Positions 7,333 through 13,493 of a stretch of 19,712 nucleotides of DNA are shown one piece after another (position 1 is the first letter of the stretch; each line of letters begins with the position of its first letter). The stretch spans positions 1-19,712 of the forward strand of contig JAKIUV010000053.1 in NCBI GenBank assembly GCA_021647375.1. Direction: 5' to 3'. The position numbers were made by a program, and so were the translations under genes. The notes under the pieces were generated by a model. It was given only the letters and a program-made list of their open reading frames with translations, was not told the DNA's origin and ran no database searches. Source of the DNA: Robiginitomaculum sp. (GTDB lineage Bacteria > Pseudomonadota > Alphaproteobacteria > Caulobacterales > Maricaulaceae).

Positions 7333-7391
7333 TTGCAGAACACTGAAATATGACTATAAATTCACCAATATCTCTGGTAATTTCTGGTAAT
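7333..7391 (+). promoter_or_regulatory. Candidate promoter and tandem operator before the ctp genes
   Basis: TTGCAG (7333-7338) and TATAAA (7355-7360) lie 16 nt apart and could form a promoter. Just downstream, TCTGGTAAT occurs twice exactly 10 bp apart (7373-7381 and 7383-7391), with an inverted ACCA at 7364-7367, so a regulator could bind in one-turn steps. Neither part has experimental or family support. Confidence 0.3.
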
Positions 7392-7459
7392 ATGGTTTTG
7401 TAACGGATAAGAACACTTTAAATAAGCGCATAAAGCGTCATAATTCTTCGGAGAGACAG

Positions 7460-8782
7460 ATGAAATATATATTGCCAACCATGGGTGTTATTGCAGCCAG
7501 TGCGCTATTTGCCTTCTCGACCAGCAATAACAGTGCTGTGGCGGTTGAAAAATCCAGCCAAGAGCAAACCTTCGAACAGTTGGATTTACTGGCTGATGTC
7601 ATGGCGCGAGTGCGCAACAGCTATGTGGTGCCCGTGGATAATGCCGATTTGATCGATGATGCCCTAAACGGTATGCTGCAAGGCCTTGACCCGCACTCCA
7701 GCTATATTGCGCCTAGCCAGTTCGATGACATGCAAATCGCTACCTCCGGCGAATATGGCGGCCTCGGCATGGAAGTGACCATGGAAGAAGGTGTGGTTAA
7801 AGTTATCTCACCCATCGACGATACACCTGCCAAAAAGGCCGGAATTAAATCCGGAGATTATCTAACGGCAGTTGATAATGTCTCTATCCTCGGGCTTAGC
7901 CTGAGCGATGCCGTTGATAAAATGCGCGGCAAGCCCGGCGAACCGATTACGGTTACAGTTGTACGCAAAGGCGAAGACCCGCGCGACATTACTATGGTTC
8001 GTGCCATCATCAAGAAAAAACCTGTGCGCCATGAAATTAAGGACGGGATGGGCTATCTGCGTATTTCCCAGTTTAATGAGCTTACAGCGACGTCTTTGGA
8101 AACTTCTATAACCTCTATCAAGCAAGAACTCGGTGGGAAAATCCCGGGACTTATCGTCGACTTGCGCGGCAATCCTGGCGGCCTCCTGGATCAGTCTATT
8201 CGTGTTTCTAGCGCCTTCCTCGACGGCGGAGAGGTCGTATCCACACGCGGGCGGCGCCCAGTAGATACTGAAACTTATAACGCCAAAAAAGGCGAATTGG
8301 TCAGCGGCGTTCCGGTCATCGTACTGATCGACGGCGCCTCGGCCTCGGCTTCCGAAATTGTCGCCGGTGCCGTTCAAGACCGTGAACGCGGGCTTGTTCT
8401 TGGACTAACATCATTTGGCAAAGGCTCCGTGCAGTCGGTCATCCCACTGCGCAATGGCCGCGATGGTGCTTTGCGCTTGACCACTGCTCGTTATTACACC
8501 CCTGCGGGGCGTTCTATTCAAGGTACAGGCATTACGCCGGACATTGCCGTGTCCTATGCATTGTTGGACGAGGAAAAAGTCGATATTTCGTTACGCGAAT
8601 CCGACTTGCCTAACTCCATAAAAAATGAAAACGGTGATGCGGACGAAGATACCGACGATAAAACGGAGATAGAATACCCCCCTAAGGATTTCGATATTGA
8701 AGACGACTTTCAGTTAAAACGCGCTTTGGAAATATTGAAAGACGGCTCGTACAAGTCCCGAATGGCTGCGGCTCGGGGTTAA
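7460..8782 (+). CDS. ctpA: C-terminal processing peptidase, S41 family (first copy)
   Basis: This is a periplasmic serine/lysine-dyad protease that trims C-termini and often controls peptidoglycan hydrolases. The 440-aa layout is a signal peptide or anchor (about 1-28), an N-terminal domain with DALNGMLQGLDPHSSY, a PDZ domain (about 95-175, opening GEYGGLGMEV) and the S41 catalytic core. The core includes VDLRGNPGGLL, Ser296 in ASASASEI and Lys321 in SFGKGSVQS. The Ser-to-Lys distance of 25 equals that of E. coli Prc. An acidic linker (DADEDTDDKTEIE) precedes the C-terminal helix. GGAGAG lies just upstream of the ATG at 7460. Its neighbour EnvC suggests a shared role in wall remodelling. A close paralogue starts 2 nt after its stop. 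Confidence 0.95.
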   Translation: MKYILPTMGVIAASALFAFSTSNNSAVAVEKSSQEQTFEQLDLLADVMARVRNSYVVPVDNADLIDDALNGMLQGLDPHSSYIAPSQFDDMQIATSGEYGGLGMEVTMEEGVVKVISPIDDTPAKKAGIKSGDYLTAVDNVSILGLSLSDAVDKMRGKPGEPITVTVVRKGEDPRDITMVRAIIKKKPVRHEIKDGMGYLRISQFNELTATSLETSITSIKQELGGKIPGLIVDLRGNPGGLLDQSIRVSSAFLDGGEVVSTRGRRPVDTETYNAKKGELVSGVPVIVLIDGASASASEIVAGAVQDRERGLVLGLTSFGKGSVQSVIPLRNGRDGALRLTTARYYTPAGRSIQGTGITPDIAVSYALLDEEKVDISLRESDLPNSIKNENGDADEDTDDKTEIEYPPKDFDIEDDFQLKRALEILKDGSYKSRMAAARG

Positions 8783-8784
8783 AC

Positions 8785-10122
8785 ATGCAGCGATCTATTC
8801 GGAAATCTGTTTGGCTGGTGCTCTTGATAACACTGGGTACCTGCCTTGGTATTTCTATGCGCACACTTGCTGATGCGAAGCTCGATAAGGAACAGAAAAC
8901 CTACGCGCAATTGGCACTGTTCGCAGATGTTTTGACGCGCGTGCAAGACCAATATGTCGAACCCGTTGCAAGTGATGCCCTGATTGGCGATGCCCTTAAC
9001 GGTCTTTTGCAATCGCTGGATCCGCATTCACGCTATGTCGCGCCTAAAAATTTCGAAAAACAGCAAAAACGTGCGCGGCGCGAATATGGGGGGCTTGGCA
9101 TTGAAGTCTCTATGGAAGACGGGTTGATCAAAGTAAATTATGCCAACCCAAATGCCCCTGCTTCGCGGGCGGGCATTAAGGCTGGCGACAATATCACCCA
9201 TGTGGAAGGTGTCGATATTAAAGACAAAAGCCTGAGCGATGCAGTCGAGAAAATGCGCGGTTTAGCGGGCGACCCGATTACCGTGACCGTAAAAAGCCCC
9301 GGCAAGGCGGCACGTGATGTTGTTGTTATTCGCGCCGTTGTCCAAGGCAGAGCCGTGCGCCACCGTATGTATGAGGGCATGGGCTATATCTATCTCGAAA
9401 CTTTTAACAACGAACACGCCGCACGGGATTTAGCAGAAGCCATAGAATTGCTCACTAAAGAGTACGGACGCACCCTCCCCGGACTTGTTCTCGATTTGCG
9501 CGGTAATGGCGGCGGACTTTTATTGCAAAGTGTAGATGTCGCTGGCTTGTTCTTAAATGGCGGTGAAGTTGTTTCTGTGCGGGGTCGCCAAAAGGACGAC
9601 AATAGCCGTTATCATGCCAAGCAAGGCGAGAAAATAGCAGGCGTGCCCTTGGTTGTTCTCATTAATGGCTCTACGGCGTCCGCTTCCGAAATTGTAGCAG
9701 GTGCCTTACAAGACAGAGGTCGGGCAATGATAATTGGTGCGCCGTCCTTTGGCAAAGGCTCCGTTCAATCTGTATTCCCATTAGAGGGGGGGCGGAAAGG
9801 TGCGCTTCGTCTCACCACGGCACGGTATTTTACACCGTCGGGTAAATCAATCCAAGGGCTTGGCATCACGCCTGATATATGGATTGAAGCATATGCGGAC
9901 GACGGTGAGGAACATACCCGTTTTGCCGAATCCAGCTTGCCAAATTCCCTTGATTCCATCATCCGCAAATCAGAAGGCAAGACGCATAAAAAAGCAAAAC
10001 CTAAGCCGCGCTATGCACCAGAAGACTGGCCGGACGACAAGGATTACCAATTAGAAGAAGCTGTGAAAATACTCAAATCCGCCAATTATAAATCTCGCCT
10101 ACGCAAGTTTTTCGACCAATAA
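8785..10122 (+). CDS. C-terminal processing peptidase, S41 family (second, tandem copy)
   Basis: The 445-aa paralogue of the preceding gene aligns with it almost end to end: LNGLLQSLDPHSRY, REYGGLGIEVSMEDG for the PDZ start, LDLRGNGGGLLLQS, then Ser299 in STASASEI and Lys324 in SFGKGSVQS, again 25 residues apart. Both copies therefore look catalytically competent. The N-terminus (RSIRKSVWLVLLITLGTCLGISM) is a signal peptide or anchor unlike that of copy one, and the C-terminal part is basic (KTHKKAKPKPR) where copy one is acidic. The ATG comes 2 nt after the upstream stop, so translation is probably coupled. A seven-G run lies within codons at 9786-9792. This is a tandem duplication with divergence, and the pair may share or divide substrates. 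Confidence 0.93.
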   Translation: MQRSIRKSVWLVLLITLGTCLGISMRTLADAKLDKEQKTYAQLALFADVLTRVQDQYVEPVASDALIGDALNGLLQSLDPHSRYVAPKNFEKQQKRARREYGGLGIEVSMEDGLIKVNYANPNAPASRAGIKAGDNITHVEGVDIKDKSLSDAVEKMRGLAGDPITVTVKSPGKAARDVVVIRAVVQGRAVRHRMYEGMGYIYLETFNNEHAARDLAEAIELLTKEYGRTLPGLVLDLRGNGGGLLLQSVDVAGLFLNGGEVVSVRGRQKDDNSRYHAKQGEKIAGVPLVVLINGSTASASEIVAGALQDRGRAMIIGAPSFGKGSVQSVFPLEGGRKGALRLTTARYFTPSGKSIQGLGITPDIWIEAYADDGEEHTRFAESSLPNSLDSIIRKSEGKTHKKAKPKPRYAPEDWPDDKDYQLEEAVKILKSANYKSRLRKFFDQ

Positions 10123-10157
10123 CACCCCAGATGCGACCCGATAATTTTACTGGTATT

Positions 10158-10175
10158 TAGCGCCCGCTCGCGCTA
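10158..10175 (+). promoter_or_regulatory. Hairpin in the leader of the YibQ-like gene
   Basis: TAGCGC and GCGCTA form a perfect 6-bp stem with a 6-nt loop, ending 10 nt before the ATG at 10186. That ATG lacks a visible Shine-Dalgarno sequence. The hairpin could lower or tune translation. It has no T tract, so it is a poor terminator. Confidence 0.3.
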
Positions 10176-10185
10176 CCCATTGTAC

Positions 10186-11349
10186 ATGGCTCAGCATATT
10201 CGCAGAAATCCGAGAAAACTCCCCTCAGTGCGCAAGCACGGGCTGAGCGCCGTACTGTTACTCGTCATTACGGGGCTATCGGTGGTTTCTTGGCTCAATA
10301 TTTCGGCCAAGAATGAACCTGTAGCAAACACGACGACCGAAATATTGTTACCCAAGCAAGTTATAATCCAAACGGCCAACAAAACGCCGCCTCTACCCGA
10401 TTTGCTGAAGCCTGATAATATTCCGCTAGATGTAAACCCGACTGAGCAAGTGAATATGGTTGGCGGGCCAAGCCAAATTACGCCCCCAAAAAGCACCCGT
10501 ACTGGCCCGGTGTTGATAAATGGTCGGTCCCTAGAGGATAACCAACAAACTATACGCGATTATACGCCTCTCGTTCGGGCGCCCATTGTCGGACTAAGCC
10601 GCATGACACCCTTTGGTCGTGTACCGCATCCGCATAAAGATGGCCGCACTGTGCTCACCGCCTATGCCAAACCTTTCACGCCCAACGCCGAAACCAAATA
10701 TATATCTCTGGTCGTCGGCGGGCTTGGTCTCAATCCGAGTATCACCCGTAAGGCTATCAACAACCTACCCGGTGTGGTAACATTATCGTTCGCCGCAGAT
10801 GCACCAGGTCTGCAAGGTTGGATTAATAATGCACGTGCTCGTGGCCATGAGGTGATGATTGAACTCCCCATGCAAGGAAGCGAACCCGCCGAAACACGCA
10901 CGCTAACAATTGCAGGCTCCGGTACAGCCAATACGCGCAACCTTGAATACTTGCTAAGCCGCGCTCAAGGATATTTCGCCGTGACCAATTATGATGGCGC
11001 CCGGCTGGTCAATGATGAGACGGCTCTTTTGCCGATAATAAAAGCCTTGAAAGATGCCGGGTTAGGCTTTGTATATGACGGCGCCATGGATAACACCCGC
11101 ATTGAACCGCTAGCAAAGCGCGAAGGCCTTCCGGCCATCATCGCCAATGGATATTTGGACGAAGAGCAACAAGACCGCACTTATGTTTTGCGCAATATCA
11201 AAATACTGCATGAAGACAGCTATGATAATGTGCCTATCGGAATGGGATTTGCCTATGAGGGGACAATCGATGGTATTAAATTATGGTTGGCAAGCAAACC
11301 CGATAATATTGAAATAGCGCCAGTTTCCTATGCCTTGAAAACGCGCTAG
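10186..11349 (+). CDS. Divergent polysaccharide deacetylase family protein (YibQ-like)
   Basis: The 387-aa protein has one N-terminal membrane anchor (about residues 18-38), a Pro/Thr-rich periplasmic linker and a C-terminal deacetylase-like barrel from about residue 160. Matching segments are YISLVVGGLGLNPSITRKAI, LPGVVTLSFAADAPGLQGWI, ARARGHEVMIELPMQ and the final EIAPVSYALK. In many relatives the first strand ends IDDLG; here the position reads VGGLG, so the usual metal-binding acidic pair is absent and activity is doubtful. The exact role is unknown. Its fixed place between ctp and rppH beside envC suggests a part in envelope or peptidoglycan turnover. The ATG at 10186 is used; the TTG at 10180 is less likely. 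Confidence 0.88.
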   Translation: MAQHIRRNPRKLPSVRKHGLSAVLLLVITGLSVVSWLNISAKNEPVANTTTEILLPKQVIIQTANKTPPLPDLLKPDNIPLDVNPTEQVNMVGGPSQITPPKSTRTGPVLINGRSLEDNQQTIRDYTPLVRAPIVGLSRMTPFGRVPHPHKDGRTVLTAYAKPFTPNAETKYISLVVGGLGLNPSITRKAINNLPGVVTLSFAADAPGLQGWINNARARGHEVMIELPMQGSEPAETRTLTIAGSGTANTRNLEYLLSRAQGYFAVTNYDGARLVNDETALLPIIKALKDAGLGFVYDGAMDNTRIEPLAKREGLPAIIANGYLDEEQQDRTYVLRNIKILHEDSYDNVPIGMGFAYEGTIDGIKLWLASKPDNIEIAPVSYALKTR

Positions 11350-11359
11350 ACCTATCCTC

Positions 11360-11842
11360 ATGATTCGCCGTGATAAAGAAACCTACCGTCCAGCCGCTGG
11401 CATTGCTGTGTTCAATGCTAAGGGTGATGTCTTTCTCGGGAAGCGCAAAAAAGCTTCCGGCCCCTATGTCTGGCAAATGCCCCAAGGCGGAATAGACAAA
11501 GGCGAAAAACCAAGACAAGCCGCATTGCGCGAACTGGCCGAAGAAACTGGCATCACTAAGGACATGGTCAAGCCATTGGGCAAGATAAATGAGTGGCTAT
11601 ATTATGATTTCCCCGACGGATTTAAATATTCCAAGCGCGCACGGGGCTGGGGAGGACAACGGCAAAAATGGTTCGCCTACCGCTTTGTTGGCAATGAGGC
11701 AAACATCAATCTTGAAGCCCACAAACCAGCCGAGTTCACCGATTACCGCTGGGCCAGTCTATCGCTAGCAACAAAACTGGTAGTCCCGTTCAAACGTCCA
11801 GTATACGATAAGTTGGAACGAGAGTTTTCAAAACTCATCTAA
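11360..11842 (+). CDS. rppH: RNA pyrophosphohydrolase RppH (Nudix)
   Basis: RppH removes pyrophosphate from the 5' end of transcripts and so opens them to RNase E decay. The 160-aa protein carries a complete Nudix box at residues 43-65: G43, E49, R57-E58, E61-E62, G64. Its N-terminus (YRPAAGIAVFN, VWQMPQGGIDKGE) and the WFAYRF strand fit the RppH/IalA group, as does the length. The ATG lies 10 nt after the YibQ-like stop, so it is the last gene of this + strand run. In plant and animal pathogens of this class the same protein was named IalA. Confidence 0.95.
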   Translation: MIRRDKETYRPAAGIAVFNAKGDVFLGKRKKASGPYVWQMPQGGIDKGEKPRQAALRELAEETGITKDMVKPLGKINEWLYYDFPDGFKYSKRARGWGGQRQKWFAYRFVGNEANINLEAHKPAEFTDYRWASLSLATKLVVPFKRPVYDKLEREFSKLI

Positions 11843-11864
11843 GGGCACCGAAATGGGTAGCCCT
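11842..11864. terminator. Hairpin between convergent rppH and the outer-membrane protein gene
   Basis: AGGGC (11842-11846) pairs with GCCCT (11860-11864), with a further CC/GG pairing inside. It overlaps the stop codons of both convergent genes and is followed on the + strand by AAAACTTTCTT, so it may end both transcripts. The stem is short. Confidence 0.4.
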
Positions 11865-12372
11865 AAAACTTTCTTACATAGCCAAGCGAAACTGCATTAA
11901 AGTTTGCAAACGACCCGCCTAAATATGTGTATTCAGCGCGGATTCCACTTTTGGAAGAAAAATTATACTGTATTCCACCACCAAGAGCGCCGCCGTCAAA
12001 ATCTCCGTCTAATAGCGTTCCAATCGCACTCAAACTGACCCCTGTTTGGTGATAACCACCGCGCAAAAATAAATCAACTTGTTCGCTTACAGGTAGTCGC
12101 GCAATAGCAAAGGCTGCGATTGTATAATCCGTTTTGAATGGTATTTGGTTTTCTCCGATTGTCTCTGTAGTTCCAGAAAATCCGAGTACACCCTCACCCT
12201 CAACACCAAAATATTCGCTGAAACTATAGCCTAACTTTGCATTGGCTCCAATAGTATCAAATTCATAAGTCGTAATCCCGACGCTACCATAAGCACCGCT
12301 TTCTTGAGCCGATGCTGTGTGAGGAAAACTGGCCAAAGCCAAAACAGTTACGAACAGTTTCAATAATTTCAT
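11863..12372 (-). CDS. Outer-membrane beta-barrel protein (OmpA/Opa-like small barrel)
   Basis: The 169-aa protein has a signal peptide (KLLKLFVTVLALASFPHTASA) and then alternating amphipathic strands. Recognisable ones are YGSVGITTYEF, AKLGYSFSEYFGVEGEGVLGF, YTIAAFAIARLPV, VDLFLRGGYHQTGVSL, GALGGGIQYNFSSKSGIRAEYTYLGG and a final VSLGYVRKF ending in Phe, the barrel-assembly signal. Size and pattern fit an eight-stranded barrel. The ATG at 12372 has AAGGAAA upstream; a longer in-frame start at 12420 would add an unlikely basic stretch. It follows the lipoprotein gene by 51 nt on the same strand and probably shares its promoter. No specific function can be read. A surface-structural or adhesin-like role is possible. 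Confidence 0.85.
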   Translation of the reverse strand: MKLLKLFVTVLALASFPHTASAQESGAYGSVGITTYEFDTIGANAKLGYSFSEYFGVEGEGVLGFSGTTETIGENQIPFKTDYTIAAFAIARLPVSEQVDLFLRGGYHQTGVSLSAIGTLLDGDFDGGALGGGIQYNFSSKSGIRAEYTYLGGSFANFNAVSLGYVRKF

Positions 12373-12423
12373 GTCTTTTTCCTTATAATATGCCCTAGCG
12401 TTAAGTTTGCACTTGGCCATTAG

Positions 12424-12723
12424 TTATTCCTGACCAATAGACTGAGCTTCTTCTGCCAAAGGTTTTAATAAGAGCAATTGTTCGTTTGACAATCCCTCAG
12501 TCATTTGACAGTAATTATTAAACTCTGGCTCAATTATCCAACCATCTCCATCCATGTCTGCTAGGTAGTAATCCCCTTGACCTGCATAAACACGGGTATT
12601 GCCCGGCCCAGCAGCTTGTTCCCAAGTCAATGCGCAAATTGCATCTCTTTCATCTTTACAGCCTGAAATGCTCATTGCCACACTTATCAATCCAACACCA
12701 ATTACAAAATATTTAAGTTTCAT
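12424..12723 (-). CDS. Small lipoprotein with EF-hand-like loop
   Basis: The 99-aa precursor has a signal peptide (KLKYFVIGVGLISVAMSISGC) ending in a lipobox, so Cys should be lipidated. The mature part has a segment DMDGDGWIIEPEF that matches the DxDxDGxIxxxEF calcium-binding loop of an EF hand. Only one loop is evident, so calcium binding would need dimerisation or may be weak. Three further Cys (ICALTW, NYCQMT and the lipid Cys region) are present. GGGAGA stands 6 nt before the ATG at 12723; upstream in-frame starts are ignored. It is the first gene of a two-gene unit with the barrel protein. Function unknown. Confidence 0.82.
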   Translation of the reverse strand: MKLKYFVIGVGLISVAMSISGCKDERDAICALTWEQAAGPGNTRVYAGQGDYYLADMDGDGWIIEPEFNNYCQMTEGLSNEQLLLLKPLAEEAQSIGQE

Positions 12724-12748
12724 TACAGTTCTCCCTTCAAATAAGGAC

Positions 12749-12775
12749 AACATATACAACCGGGGGGGGTGTCAA
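12749..12775 (-). promoter_or_regulatory. Candidate phase-variable promoter with poly-C spacer
   Basis: On the minus strand a perfect TTGACA (12770-12775) is followed directly by eight C (12762-12769), GG and TTGTA, then TATGTT (12749-12754) as a -10 box. The spacer is 15 nt now, and two more C would make it the optimal 17. The start of transcription would lie about 18-20 nt before the ATG at 12723. Homopolymer length change by slippage could switch expression, as known for Neisseria porA and opc promoters. The application here is inferred. Confidence 0.5.
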
Positions 12776-12840
12776 TAGATAAAACACGACAAAGGAAAAT
12801 GGATATAGCCAATTGCACAAATAATATAATTCATGAGGCT

Positions 12841-12871
12841 TCAACCTTATCCCATACATGGGACAGGTTGA
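12841..12871. terminator. Near-perfect palindrome downstream of atpC
   Basis: The arms TCAACCT (12841-12847) and AGGTTGA (12865-12871) enclose TCCCAT-AC-ATGGGA, giving a 13-bp two-part stem with one small internal bulge. It lies about 46 nt after the atpC stop codon in the direction of atp transcription. It is a candidate end of the atp transcript or a processing/operator site; no T tract follows. Confidence 0.4.
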
Positions 12872-12917
12872 CGGTGAACAATGTTATATCCTTATATCCG
12901 GGACTTATTCTGGTACT

Positions 12918-13310
12918 TTAAAGGCTCTCAGCCAATTGCTTTAACCCGTCTAGATGTTGGGCGGCGGGGAGGCTTGCGTCGCCTTCAGCGGCTTCCAATG
13001 CGGCTTCGGCTTTTGTAATTTCCCCGGCGAGCGTATCGGCTTTAACATCGCTCATCAAAATGCAAATTTCTGCCAAAACGGTTAGGCCGTCCGGCGTAAC
13101 GTCGGCGAAGCCGCCCTGAATCATATATTGGGTCTCCGTGCCGTCATTGAAAACGGTAATCGCACCTGTGCGGATAGCCGCCATAAAGGGGGCGTGGTCT
13201 GCAAAGACGCCAAAATCACCCTCAGTGCCCGGCACATCAACCTGGTCAACCGAGCCGGAGAAAAGTTCCGCCTCTGGCGATACCAATGAAAACTGTAATT
13301 TATCTGCCAT
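12918..13310 (-). CDS. atpC: ATP synthase F1 epsilon subunit
   Basis: The epsilon subunit is part of the rotor stalk and can restrain ATP hydrolysis. The 130-aa protein begins MADKLQFSLVSPEAELFSGSVDQVDVPGTEGDFGVFADHAP, the typical beta-sandwich opening, with YMIQGGFADVTPDGLTVLAE following. The C-terminal helical part (about residues 88-130) is Ala/Glu-rich. It is the last gene of the F1 operon, and its ATG comes one nucleotide after the stop of the small Cys-rich gene. Confidence 0.96.
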   Translation of the reverse strand: MADKLQFSLVSPEAELFSGSVDQVDVPGTEGDFGVFADHAPFMAAIRTGAITVFNDGTETQYMIQGGFADVTPDGLTVLAEICILMSDVKADTLAGEITKAEAALEAAEGDASLPAAQHLDGLKQLAESL

Positions 13311-13311
13311 A

Positions 13312-13491
13312 TTACTTCTCTAAACAATCGTCAAAAACACGGAGCGCGTTTTCGAATGTATCGCGGCAGTTCGGATTACAAAACCCGACCACCTTGCCTT
13401 TATACACTGTTAAGCCGTCCACACTGACCGGCTTGCCCGAATTGGGACAGTGCTTGTTGACACAATCCGCAAGTTCAAGCTTGCCGCTCAT
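13312..13491 (-). CDS. 59-aa Cys-rich protein, YHS/TRASH-like putative zinc-binding
   Basis: This frame lies between atpD and atpC. It starts 2 nt after the atpD stop and ends one nt before the atpC ATG, the spacing of a true operon gene. The 59-aa product has Cys at 10, 15, 38, 42 and 56, arranged as DCVNKHCPNSGKPV and VVGFCNPNCRDTFENAL. A CPxSGKPV turn, a VYKGKVVGFC strand and a CxxxC ending before a helix resemble small YHS/TRASH-type metal-binding domains. Zinc or copper binding is therefore plausible. I recall similar tiny proteins in alphaproteobacteria annotated misleadingly as glutathione S-transferase, but cannot check. AGAGG in the end of atpD may serve as ribosome site. Its link to ATP synthase is unknown. 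Confidence 0.8.
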   Translation of the reverse strand: MSGKLELADCVNKHCPNSGKPVSVDGLTVYKGKVVGFCNPNCRDTFENALRVFDDCLEK

Positions 13492-13493
13492 AT

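Noticed and set aside
8785..8850. Lipobox-like LGTC in the second ctp protein
   Set aside because: Thr before the Cys is atypical, and the segment reads better as a signal anchor.
9786..9792. Seven-G run within the second ctp gene as a phase-variable tract
   Set aside because: It is made of ordinary Gly/Arg codons in a conserved GGRKGALRLTTARY segment, and the frame is intact. It is too short to argue for contingency without read data.
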